64,000 nt of DNA from assembly GCF_001884105.1 (NCBI RefSeq), contig NZ_MACI01000057.1:1-64000 (forward strand), written 5' to 3'. The notes under the pieces were generated by a model that saw nothing but the letters and a program-made list of their open reading frames with translations, had not been told where the DNA came from and searched no databases. Shown here piece after piece: positions 56,441-64,000 of the stretch. The DNA is from Bacillus luti. Lineage in GTDB: Bacteria; Bacillota; Bacilli; Bacillales; Bacillaceae_G. Position numbers and translations under genes: made by a program. The stretch's first letter is position 1. Each line of letters begins with the position of its first letter.

Positions 56441-57682
56441 ATGGGATATTACGACGGACCAAACTTGAATGAAGAGCATAGTGAAACGAGAGAATTGAAA
56501 AAATCAGGTAGTAAAAAAGGGTATTTCTTCACAGGTTTAGTGGGAGCTGTAGTCGGGGCGGTTTCGATTAGTTTTGCAGCACCTTACATGCCGTGGATGC
56601 AAAATAATGGAGCGGCAGTTTCGTCATTTAATTCTAATCAACAAGTGGAGGGTACTGTAGCGCCTGTTGTTAATAAAGTGAAGGGCGAAACTGATTTACC
56701 AGGTATGGTTGAAGGTGCAAAGGATGTTGTAGTTGGGGTAATTAATATGCAACAAAGTGTTGATCCATTTGCGATACAACAGACGGGGCAAGAGCAAACA
56801 GCTGGTACAGGATCAGGTGTTATTTATAAAAAAGCAGGGAATAAAGCGTATATTGTAACGAATAATCACGTAGTAGATGGTGCAAATAAACTTGCTGTAA
56901 AACTAAGTGACGGAAAGCAAGTGGATGCAAAATTAGTTGGTAAAGATCCTTGGTTAGACTTAGCAGTTGTAGAGATTGATGGATCTACAGTTAATAAAGT
57001 TGCAACTTTAGGTGATTCAAGTAAACTTCGTGCCGGTGAAAAAGCTATTGCAATCGGTAACCCACTTGGATTTGACGGCAGTGTAACAGAAGGTATTATC
57101 AGTAGTAAAGAACGTGAAATTCCAGTAGATATTGATGGGGACAAACGTCCAGATTGGCAAGCACAAGTTATTCAAACAGATGCAGCGATTAACCCTGGTA
57201 ATAGTGGTGGCGCGTTATTTAACCAAAACGGTGAATTAATTGGAATTAACTCAAGTAAAATTGCGCAGCAAGAAGTTGAGGGGATTGGTTTTGCGATTCC
57301 AATTAATGTTGCAAAACCAGTTATTGAATCTCTTGAAAAAGACGGAGTAGTGAAACGCCCAGCTCTTGGAGTAGGTGTAGTTTCATTAGAAGATGTGCAA
57401 GCTTATGCAGTAAACCAATTAAAAGTACCAAAAGAAGTAACAAATGGTGTTGTATTAGGTAAAATTTATCCAGTATCACCGGCAGAAAAAGCTGGTTTAG
57501 AGCAATATGATCTTGTAGTAGCATTAGATGATCAAAAAGTAGAAAATTCACTTCAGTTCCGTAAATATTTATATGAAAAGAAAAAAGTAGGCGAGAAAGT
57601 AGAAGTTACATTCTATCGTAACGGTCAAAAAATGACGAAAACAGCTACTTTAGCAGATAACTCAGCTACAAAGAATCAATAA
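56441..57682 (+). CDS. htrA: HtrA-like serine protease
   Basis: 413 residues. A transmembrane helix (about 25-47) anchors an extracytoplasmic trypsin-like protease with the triad in NNHVVDG (about 143), DLAVVEID (about 173) and GNSGGALF (about 256), and a C-terminal PDZ domain (about 305-405). It degrades or refolds misfolded secreted proteins. GAGAGGGG is the ribosome site. The preceding response regulator is a candidate controller, as CssR is in B. subtilis, but the kinase is missing. Confidence 0.92.
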   Translation: MGYYDGPNLNEEHSETRELKKSGSKKGYFFTGLVGAVVGAVSISFAAPYMPWMQNNGAAVSSFNSNQQVEGTVAPVVNKVKGETDLPGMVEGAKDVVVGVINMQQSVDPFAIQQTGQEQTAGTGSGVIYKKAGNKAYIVTNNHVVDGANKLAVKLSDGKQVDAKLVGKDPWLDLAVVEIDGSTVNKVATLGDSSKLRAGEKAIAIGNPLGFDGSVTEGIISSKEREIPVDIDGDKRPDWQAQVIQTDAAINPGNSGGALFNQNGELIGINSSKIAQQEVEGIGFAIPINVAKPVIESLEKDGVVKRPALGVGVVSLEDVQAYAVNQLKVPKEVTNGVVLGKIYPVSPAEKAGLEQYDLVVALDDQKVENSLQFRKYLYEKKKVGEKVEVTFYRNGQKMTKTATLADNSATKNQ

Positions 57683-57689
57683 TCGGAAT

Positions 57690-57728
57690 AAAAGAAAGTC
57701 TCTTTCATATTGAAAGAGACTTTCTTTA
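57690..57728 (+). terminator. Rho-independent terminator
   Basis: AAAGAAAGTCTCTTTCA pairs with its complement across a 3-base loop. Confidence 0.92.
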
Positions 57729-57761
57729 TCGGCTATACTAAAGGAATAGGAGGGATTAATT

Positions 57762-58175
57762 ATGAAAATTGAAAACCCAACTCGTACGGAAATTGGAGAA
57801 GTATTAAAGAAAAGCAAAACGATTGCGGTTGTTGGATTATCGGATAAACCAGAACGTACATCGTACATGGTTTCAAAAGCAATGCAAGATGCTGGGTATC
57901 GCATTATTCCAGTAAACCCAACAGTAGATGAGGTGCTTGGAGAAAAGGCCGTTTCTTCACTAAAAGATATTAAAGAACACGTTGACATTGTAAATGTATT
58001 TCGTCGCTCAGAGTTTTTAATGGATGTTGCACAAGAGTTTGTTGAGATTGACGCAGATGTTTTTTGGGCACAATTAGGAGTACAAGATGAAGATACATAT
58101 AAATTTTTAAAAGAAAAAGACTATACCGTAATAATGGATCGTTGTATTAAAGTAGAACATGCGATGACAAAATAG
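57762..58175 (+). CDS. yneT: CoA-binding protein YneT
   Basis: 137 residues, a single Rossmann-type CoA-binding domain. VVGLSDKPERTSYMVSKAMQ (about 25-44) and YRIIPVNPTVDEVLGEKAV are the conserved parts. Homologues bind CoA; the role is unknown. It lies between plsY and parE as in B. subtilis. An AGGAGGG ribosome site is present. Confidence 0.9.
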   Translation: MKIENPTRTEIGEVLKKSKTIAVVGLSDKPERTSYMVSKAMQDAGYRIIPVNPTVDEVLGEKAVSSLKDIKEHVDIVNVFRRSEFLMDVAQEFVEIDADVFWAQLGVQDEDTYKFLKEKDYTVIMDRCIKVEHAMTK

Positions 58176-58250
58176 TATAGATTTTAAAGATAGAAAGATT
58201 GATTCAGCCCTTGTTATAGATAAGAAGGGCCGATGGACGAGGTGTTCATC

Positions 58251-58346
58251 ATGAGATTTTTTAAAGGCTGTTTTTGGGGATTGTTACTTGTTATCCCATT
58301 TTGGATATTGATCATTTGGATCATGATAAAGGTTTGGAATGTGTAA
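58251..58346 (+). CDS. 31-residue small membrane protein
   Basis: MRFFKGCFWGLLLVIPFWIL, then IIWIMIKVWNV: a single hydrophobic helix with a basic start. GAGGTG lies 7 bases upstream of the ATG, and it is followed by a terminator at 58411. Small proteins of this type (one helix, positive N terminus) occur in Bacillus; no known family was recognised. Confidence 0.6.
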   Translation: MRFFKGCFWGLLLVIPFWILIIWIMIKVWNV

Positions 58347-58410
58347 TCATGGAATACATATCCATTTCTCGTTGACAAACGATTATTTTTCTGAAATAGT
58401 AGCCTAGAGG

Positions 58411-58437
58411 AATCCTTGTGAAAAAACAAGGATTTTT
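58411..58437 (+). terminator. Rho-independent terminator
   Basis: AATCCTTGT pairs with ACAAGGATT plus TTTT, upstream of parE. Confidence 0.8.
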
Positions 58438-58549
58438 CTATTGAAAATGGTATATAAAAGAGATAAGATAACTTGCCAAAACTATAGTCGAGGCGTTATT
58501 CTATAATAGAAACATATGTTCTGATTTGATTAGGAAAGGGGCAAGGAGT

Positions 58550-60514
58550 TTGGCGAAGCATCAGTTCCAATACAATGAAGATGCAATTCAAGTGTTAGAA
58601 GGACTTGAAGCCGTTCGAAAACGCCCGGGTATGTATATCGGGAGTACGGATAGCCGTGGATTGCATCATTTAGTATATGAAATAGTAGATAACTCCGTTG
58701 ACGAAGCGTTAGCGGGATTTGGCGACGAAATTTCTGTCGTAATACATAAAGATAATAGTATTAGCGTTATTGATAAAGGGCGAGGAATGCCTACGGGAAT
58801 GCATAAACTTGGGAAACCTACACCTGAAGTTATTTTAACTGTACTTCATGCTGGTGGTAAGTTTGGTCAAGGCGGCTATAAAACGAGTGGTGGTTTACAC
58901 GGTGTTGGGGCATCAGTTGTAAACGCATTATCAGAATGGCTAGTCGTAACGATTAAGCGTGATGGAAACGTTTATGAACAACGCTTTGAAAATGGTGGTA
59001 CCCCTGCAACGACGTTAGAGAAAATTGGGAAAACGAAAGAATCTGGTACAACGATGCACTTTAAACCAGATACAACGATTTTCAGTACAACAAATTACAA
59101 TTATGAAACATTATGTGAAAGATTACGCGAATCAGCATTCTTATTAAAAGGAATGAAGATTTCAATAAAAGACGAACGAAATGATTTAGAAGATGTATTT
59201 CACTATGAAACAGGAATTGAAGCTTTCGTTTCATATTTAAACGAAGAAAAAGATTCCATTCATCCAGTTGTATACTTCACTGGTGAACAAAATGGGATTG
59301 AAGCAGAACTAGCATTTCAATTTAACGATGGTTACTCAGAAAACATTCTGTCGTTTGTCAATAACGTACGTACAAAAGATGGTGGAACACACGAAGCTGG
59401 GTTTAAAACAGCAATGACACGTGTGTTTAATGAGTATGCTCGTAAAGTTTCACTATTAAAAGAAAAAGATAAAAATTTAGAAGGTACAGATATTCGTGAA
59501 GGCGTAGCAGCTATCGTTTCTGTACGTGTACCAGAAGAAGTACTTCAGTTTGAAGGACAGACGAAAGGGAAACTAGGTACAAGTGAAGCGCGTTCTTCAA
59601 TTGATGCTATTGTATCTGAGCATTTGGCATACTTTTTAGAAGAAAATCCGGATGTAGCTACGCTTCTTGTGAGAAAAGCAGTGAAAGCAGCACAAGCGCG
59701 TGAGGCTGCTCGTAAAGCGAGAGAAGAAGCACGTAGTGGCAAGAAGAAGAAAAAATCAGAAGGTACATTAAGTGGTAAATTAACACCTGCACAATCACGT
59801 AATCCGCAAAAAAATGAATTATATTTAGTAGAGGGTGACTCTGCCGGTGGTTCTGCAAAGCAAGGACGAGATCGTCGTTTTCAAGCGGTATTACCGTTAC
59901 GTGGTAAAGTAATTAATACAGAAAAAGCAAAGCTTGCTGATATCTTTAAAAATGAAGAGATTAATACAATTATTTATGCGATTGGCGGCGGCGTAGGAAA
60001 TGAGTTCGATGTGGAAGATATTAACTACGATAAAGTGGTAATTATGACTGATGCCGATACAGATGGAGCTCACATTCAAGTATTGTTACTAACGTTCTTC
60101 TACAGATATATGAAACCACTTATCGAAGCTGGTAAAGTATTTATCGCACTTCCACCTTTATACAAAGTGAGTAAAGGTAAAGGGAAGAGTGAAGTAATTG
60201 AATACGCATGGTCAGATGATGAATTAGATGGTGTAACGAAAAAGGTTGGGAAAGGCTATATGTTACAGCGCTACAAAGGACTTGGTGAAATGAATGCGGA
60301 TCAATTATGGGAAACGACAATGAATCCTGAAACGCGTACGTTAATTCGTGTGAAAATTGATGATGCAGCGAGAGCAGAACGCCGCGTTACAACGTTAATG
60401 GGTGATAAAGTAGAACCTCGTCGTAAATGGATTGAACGCAATGTACAGTTCGGTATGCAAGAAGAAGGAAATATTTTAGAAAATGAAATGATTATGGAGA
60501 CGGAGGTGGAATAA
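58550..60514 (+). CDS. parE: DNA topoisomerase IV subunit B
   Basis: The ATPase subunit of topoisomerase IV, which unlinks sister chromosomes. 654 residues. [20 protein letters not shown] (about 23-42) and [11 protein letters not shown] form the GHKL ATP site; [14 protein letters not shown] the lid; [17 protein letters not shown] and [10 protein letters not shown] the Toprim metal site. The start is TTG 58550, set by AAAGGGG at 58535-58541; the first 8 codons of the longer frame are leader. Confidence 0.97.
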   Translation: MAKHQFQYNEDAIQVLEGLEAVRKRPGMYIGSTDSRGLHHLVYEIVDNSVDEALAGFGDEISVVIHKDNSISVIDKGRGMPTGMHKLGKPTPEVILTVLHAGGKFGQGGYKTSGGLHGVGASVVNALSEWLVVTIKRDGNVYEQRFENGGTPATTLEKIGKTKESGTTMHFKPDTTIFSTTNYNYETLCERLRESAFLLKGMKISIKDERNDLEDVFHYETGIEAFVSYLNEEKDSIHPVVYFTGEQNGIEAELAFQFNDGYSENILSFVNNVRTKDGGTHEAGFKTAMTRVFNEYARKVSLLKEKDKNLEGTDIREGVAAIVSVRVPEEVLQFEGQTKGKLGTSEARSSIDAIVSEHLAYFLEENPDVATLLVRKAVKAAQAREAARKAREEARSGKKKKKSEGTLSGKLTPAQSRNPQKNELYLVEGDSAGGSAKQGRDRRFQAVLPLRGKVINTEKAKLADIFKNEEINTIIYAIGGGVGNEFDVEDINYDKVVIMTDADTDGAHIQVLLLTFFYRYMKPLIEAGKVFIALPPLYKVSKGKGKSEVIEYAWSDDELDGVTKKVGKGYMLQRYKGLGEMNADQLWETTMNPETRTLIRVKIDDAARAERRVTTLMGDKVEPRRKWIERNVQFGMQEEGNILENEMIMETEVE

Positions 60515-60515
60515 C

Positions 60516-62942
60516 ATGCAAGCAGAGAAGTTTCATGACCTCCCGCTTGAAGACGTGTTAGGTGACCGCTTTGCACGTTATAGTAAATATATTATTCAAG
60601 ATCGTGCACTTCCAGATGCACGTGATGGCTTAAAGCCAGTACAAAGACGTATTTTATATTCCATGTATGTAGAAGGTAATGTACATGATAAAGCGTTTCG
60701 TAAATCAGCCAAAACAGTCGGTAACGTTATCGGTAATTATCATCCGCATGGTGATTCCTCTGTATATGAGGCGATGGTACGTTTAAGCCAAACTTGGAAA
60801 GTACGTAATGTTTTAGTTGAAATGCATGGTAATAATGGTAGTGTTGATGGCGATCCAGCAGCGGCAATGCGTTATACAGAAGCCCGCTTATCACCAATTG
60901 CATCTGAGTTATTACGTGATCTTGATAAAGAAACAGTGGAATTCGTGTCAAACTTTGATGATACGAGTGAAGAACCAGTTGTATTACCAGCAGCGTTCCC
61001 GAACTTATTAGTGAACGGATCTACAGGGATTTCCGCTGGTTATGCAACCGAAATTCCTCCGCATCATCTTGGAGAAGTTATTGATGCTACAATGATGCGT
61101 ATTGATAAACCGAATAGTACTGTTGATGATTTATTAACAGTTATGAAAGGGCCAGATTTCCCAACTGGCGGTATTATTCAAGGGATTGATGGGATTAAAA
61201 AGGCGTATGAAACAGGGAAAGGTAAAATTATTATTCGTGGAAAAGCAGAAGTTGAAATGATGCGCGGTGGTGGTAAACAGCAAATCGTAATCACTGAAAT
61301 TCCTTACGAAGTGAATAAAGCGAACCTTGTTAAGAAAATGGATGAACTACGTCTAGATAAAAAATTAGACGGTATTGCTGAAGTGCGTGATGAGACTGAC
61401 CGTACAGGTCTTCGCATTGTCGTAGAATTAAAAAAAGAAGCAAATTCTGAAGGTATTTTAAATTATTTATATAAAAATACAGACTTACAAATTCCATACA
61501 ACTTCAATATGGTTGCGATCAATAATCGTCGTCCAACACTTATGACATTACCGAAAATTTTGGATGCATATATTGGACATCAAAAAGAAGTTGTTACGAG
61601 ACGTTCACAATATGAATTACGAAAGGCAGAAAACCGTCAACATATTGTAGAAGGTTTAAAGAAAGCATTATCGATTTTAGACCAAGTAATCGAAACAATC
61701 CGTGCTTCTAAAGATAAGCGTAATGCGAAAGATAATTTAAGTGCGAAATTTGGTTTTACAGAAGCGCAAGCGGAAGCGATTGTATCCTTGCAATTATATC
61801 GTTTAACGAATACAGATATTACAGCACTACAACAAGAAGCGGATGAGCTTAATAAGAAAATTATAGAACTACAGTCGATTTTACAAAGTGAAAAAAGATT
61901 ACTTCAAGTCATTAAAACAGATTTAAAGAGAGTGAAGAAAACATATAGTGATGATCGACGTGCTATTATTGAAGACCAAATCGAGGAAATTAAAATAGAT
62001 GTAGAAGTGATGATCCCACAAGAAGATGTCATCGTTACTGTAACGAAAGAAGGATATGTGAAACGTACTGGATGGCGTTCACATAATGCCTCAAATGGCA
62101 AAGACTTCGGTATGAAAGAGGGTGACATCTTACTTGAACGATTCGATACGAATACGACAGAGACAGTCCTCTTATTTACGAATAAAGGAAACTATATATA
62201 TCTGCCAGTATACGAAATGCCAGATATTCGTTGGAAAGATTTAGGTCAGCACGTTGCTAATATCGTTTCACTCGACCGAGATGAAACAATTATTTGGGCA
62301 ACGGTCGTACCGAACTTTGAGGAAGAAAAGCGATTTATCGTATTTGTAACAAAGAATGGTATGATTAAGAAGACGGAATTAAATCAATATAAAGTACAGC
62401 GTTACTCCAGAGCGTTTGTTGCTGTAAACTTGAAAAAAGATGATGAAGTTGTCGATATATTTGCAACAGATGGAACGAGTGATATCGTTCTTGCTACACA
62501 CGGTGCATATGCACTTATTTTCCATGAAGATGAAGTAAGTCCAGTCGGTGTAAGAGCCGCTGGTGTGAAAGCAATTAATTTAAAAGAAGATGACTATGTT
62601 GCTTCTGGTAAACCATTAAATGGTGACAAAGATCAACTTATTCTCGTAACGCAGCGCGGTGCTGTAAAACGCCTAAAAGCATCAGAAATTGAGAAATCAA
62701 CGAGGGCGAAGCGAGGTCTTGTTATTTTCAAAGAGTTAAAACGTAATCCATACCGTATTGTCGGTATTGAAATTGTTAGAGACGATGAACTAGTTTACAT
62801 GAAGACAGAGAAACATATCGTAGAAGAAATTGATCCGAAAGCGTATCGAAATAAGGACCGGTATAGTAACGGTAGTTTAGTACTAGATGTTAATGATACT
62901 GGTGAAGTTATTGAAACGTGGACGAAAAAACGACCGGAATAA
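60516..62942 (+). CDS. parC: DNA topoisomerase IV subunit A
   Basis: The DNA-cleaving subunit, 808 residues. The catalytic tyrosine is in [11 protein letters not shown] (about 119-129), and the quinolone-resistance region reads [17 protein letters not shown], with the usual serine and glutamate. The C-terminal domain (about 500-808) has six beta-pinwheel repeats. It begins 1 base after parE, with GACGGAGGTGG upstream; the two are co-transcribed. Confidence 0.97.
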   Translation: MQAEKFHDLPLEDVLGDRFARYSKYIIQDRALPDARDGLKPVQRRILYSMYVEGNVHDKAFRKSAKTVGNVIGNYHPHGDSSVYEAMVRLSQTWKVRNVLVEMHGNNGSVDGDPAAAMRYTEARLSPIASELLRDLDKETVEFVSNFDDTSEEPVVLPAAFPNLLVNGSTGISAGYATEIPPHHLGEVIDATMMRIDKPNSTVDDLLTVMKGPDFPTGGIIQGIDGIKKAYETGKGKIIIRGKAEVEMMRGGGKQQIVITEIPYEVNKANLVKKMDELRLDKKLDGIAEVRDETDRTGLRIVVELKKEANSEGILNYLYKNTDLQIPYNFNMVAINNRRPTLMTLPKILDAYIGHQKEVVTRRSQYELRKAENRQHIVEGLKKALSILDQVIETIRASKDKRNAKDNLSAKFGFTEAQAEAIVSLQLYRLTNTDITALQQEADELNKKIIELQSILQSEKRLLQVIKTDLKRVKKTYSDDRRAIIEDQIEEIKIDVEVMIPQEDVIVTVTKEGYVKRTGWRSHNASNGKDFGMKEGDILLERFDTNTTETVLLFTNKGNYIYLPVYEMPDIRWKDLGQHVANIVSLDRDETIIWATVVPNFEEEKRFIVFVTKNGMIKKTELNQYKVQRYSRAFVAVNLKKDDEVVDIFATDGTSDIVLATHGAYALIFHEDEVSPVGVRAAGVKAINLKEDDYVASGKPLNGDKDQLILVTQRGAVKRLKASEIEKSTRAKRGLVIFKELKRNPYRIVGIEIVRDDELVYMKTEKHIVEEIDPKAYRNKDRYSNGSLVLDVNDTGEVIETWTKKRPE

Positions 62943-62982
62943 AAAAAGCATCTTGCCATGAATAATGGCAAGATGCTTTTTT
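62942..62982 (+). terminator. Terminator of parEC
   Basis: AAAAAAGCATCTTGCCAT pairs with ATGGCAAGATGCTTTTTT. Confidence 0.93.
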
Positions 62983-63015
62983 CTAGGCAATTTATTATGT
63001 AAATAATAATAATCT

Positions 63016-63045
63016 TGTTATAATAACTGAATGAAATCGTTCTCA
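63016..63045 (+). promoter_or_regulatory. Promoter and full-consensus cre of the oxidoreductase gene
   Basis: An extended -10, TGT-TATAAT (63016-63024), is followed 8 bases later by TGAAATCGTTCTCA (63032-63045), which matches TGWAANCGNTNWCA at 14 of 14. The cre covers the likely start site, so CcpA repression is expected. Confidence 0.75.
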
Positions 63046-63111
63046 TAAAGTGAAACTTTAATCAGTGGGGGTCTTACTGCCCACAAATAGCGGGACAACT
63101 GGAGGGGCAAC

Positions 63112-64000
63112 ATGAAAAAAATAGGTGTAGGGATTGTAGGGTTTGGATTTTCTAGTACAACATTTCACATCCCATTATTACAAACGATAGAAGAATACGA
63201 TATTCGTGCCGTATTATCTTCAAAAGAAGAGATAGTAAAAGAAACATTACCGAATGCTAACGTCGTTAGTACAATTGATGAATTGGTGAAGCGGGCTGAT
63301 ATTGACTTAGTGGTCATTACTTCACCGAATACAACTCATTTTCCATATGTAAAAGAAGCAATATTAAACGGTAAGCATGTTGTTGTAGAGAAACCATTTG
63401 TTGTTTCAATTGAAGAAGGGGAAGAACTTATCGCATTAGCCAAGCAGCATAATGTCGTATTGAGCGTATATCATAATCGTCGTTTTGATAATGATTTCTT
63501 AACGATAAAGAAATTGTTAGAAGACAATAGACTAGGAAATATATACGCATATGAAGCTCATTTTGATCGTTTCCGTCCTAATGTACGCGATCGCTGGAGA
63601 GAAAAGAATTTACCAGGATCAGGTATACTATATGATTTAGGTTCGCATTTAATTGACCAAGCATTATCATTATTTGGGAAACCAGATGCGATAAGTGCAG
63701 ATGTGATCAAACAACGACCAGGTGCAGAAATTGATGACTACTTCCATGTTATACTTCACTACGGTGTGAAACGTGTCACTTTACATAGTAGCAGTTACGT
63801 AAAGCAAGCAGGTCCACACTTTACACTGCATGGAGATAAAGGTTCTATCGTGAAATACGGTATGGATTCACAGGAGGAACAATTAAAAAATGGAATGAAG
63901 CCAGGCGATAACAGTTATGGAGTAGACGCTGAAGAGAATTTTGCTACTTTAGATGCTGAAGAAAAGCTAGAGCGTATTCCGACAGAAGTTGGCTGTTATG
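63112..64000 (+). CDS. Gfo/Idh/MocA family oxidoreductase (truncated at window end)
   Basis: 296 codons are seen before the window ends. A Rossmann start, IGVGIVGFGFSSTTFHIPLL (about 4-23), binds NAD(P); HVVVEKPFVVSIEEGEELI holds the EKP motif; DLGSHLIDQALSLFG (about 179-193) contains the catalytic histidine segment. Such enzymes oxidise sugars or inositols. A cre in the leader suggests carbon control. ATG 63112 has GGAGGGG upstream. Substrate unknown; inositol dehydrogenase-like enzymes are one possibility. Confidence 0.9.
   Translation, partial: MKKIGVGIVGFGFSSTTFHIPLLQTIEEYDIRAVLSSKEEIVKETLPNANVVSTIDELVKRADIDLVVITSPNTTHFPYVKEAILNGKHVVVEKPFVVSIEEGEELIALAKQHNVVLSVYHNRRFDNDFLTIKKLLEDNRLGNIYAYEAHFDRFRPNVRDRWREKNLPGSGILYDLGSHLIDQALSLFGKPDAISADVIKQRPGAEIDDYFHVILHYGVKRVTLHSSSYVKQAGPHFTLHGDKGSIVKYGMDSQEEQLKNGMKPGDNSYGVDAEENFATLDAEEKLERIPTEVGCY

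Noticed and set aside
60727-60951. Antisense frames inside parC, citB and hut genes
   Set aside because: They lack ribosome sites and mirror strongly coding sequence on the other strand.

Overview
The window looks like chromosome from a Bacillus cereus group bacterium. The DNA is AT-rich with strong AGGAGG-type ribosome sites. It carries minor small acid-soluble spore protein genes (sspP, sspO, sspN, tlp), a cortex-lytic enzyme of the SleL type, a CotM-like coat protein, a BirA-box biotin operon, HutP attenuation and MhqR-type operators. No rRNA, tRNA, CRISPR array, prophage or intact insertion sequence was seen. One possible right end of an IS200/IS605-type element lies at the extreme left edge.

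Layout. 0-6.5 kb: an ABC transporter pair, an M20 amidohydrolase, a DMT exporter, then ccdA, ccdC and yneK. 6.5-40.4 kb: a block that is not at this place in Bacillus subtilis. It holds a P-loop kinase/DJ-1 pair; a ribbon-helix-helix methyltransferase divergent from the hutPHUIG histidine-degradation operon; a CarD-like gene; an old yellow enzyme; a YerD-like protein; an mhq quinone-detoxification pair; a PAS histidine kinase; a PP2C phosphatase/amidase/DUF2164 operon; an SLH cell-wall protein; an acyl-CoA ligase; the biotin-regulated yhfUTS operon (bioY, ligase, thiolase); a Nudix hydrolase; an AlaX-type editing protein; and an MFS exporter. 40.4-62.9 kb: the B. subtilis order cotM-sspP-sspO-citB-yneN-sspN-tlp-yneP-yneR-plsY-yneT-parE-parC resumes, with extra genes inserted (deacetylase, broken ABC exporter, exonuclease, sleL, nrdDG, response regulator, htrA). 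63.1 kb to the end: a truncated Gfo/Idh/MocA oxidoreductase behind a full-consensus catabolite-response element.

How the genes work together. The hut genes turn histidine into glutamate, with HutP antitermination and probably CcpA repression. The mhq pair removes quinones. yhfUTS joins biotin uptake to acyl-CoA chemistry under BirA. The right half mixes spore proteins with core metabolism (aconitase), cytochrome/thiol chemistry, anaerobic DNA-precursor synthesis and chromosome decatenation.

Most notable observations: an RHH-methyltransferase fusion facing an 18-bp palindrome that overlaps its own likely promoter; a thiolase lacking the usual second active-site cysteine; a doubly broken ABC exporter; an orphan response regulator followed by what may be the stump of its kinase; an FbpB-like gene behind a sigma-G-like promoter; and several unexplained repeat or dyad arrays in promoter regions.
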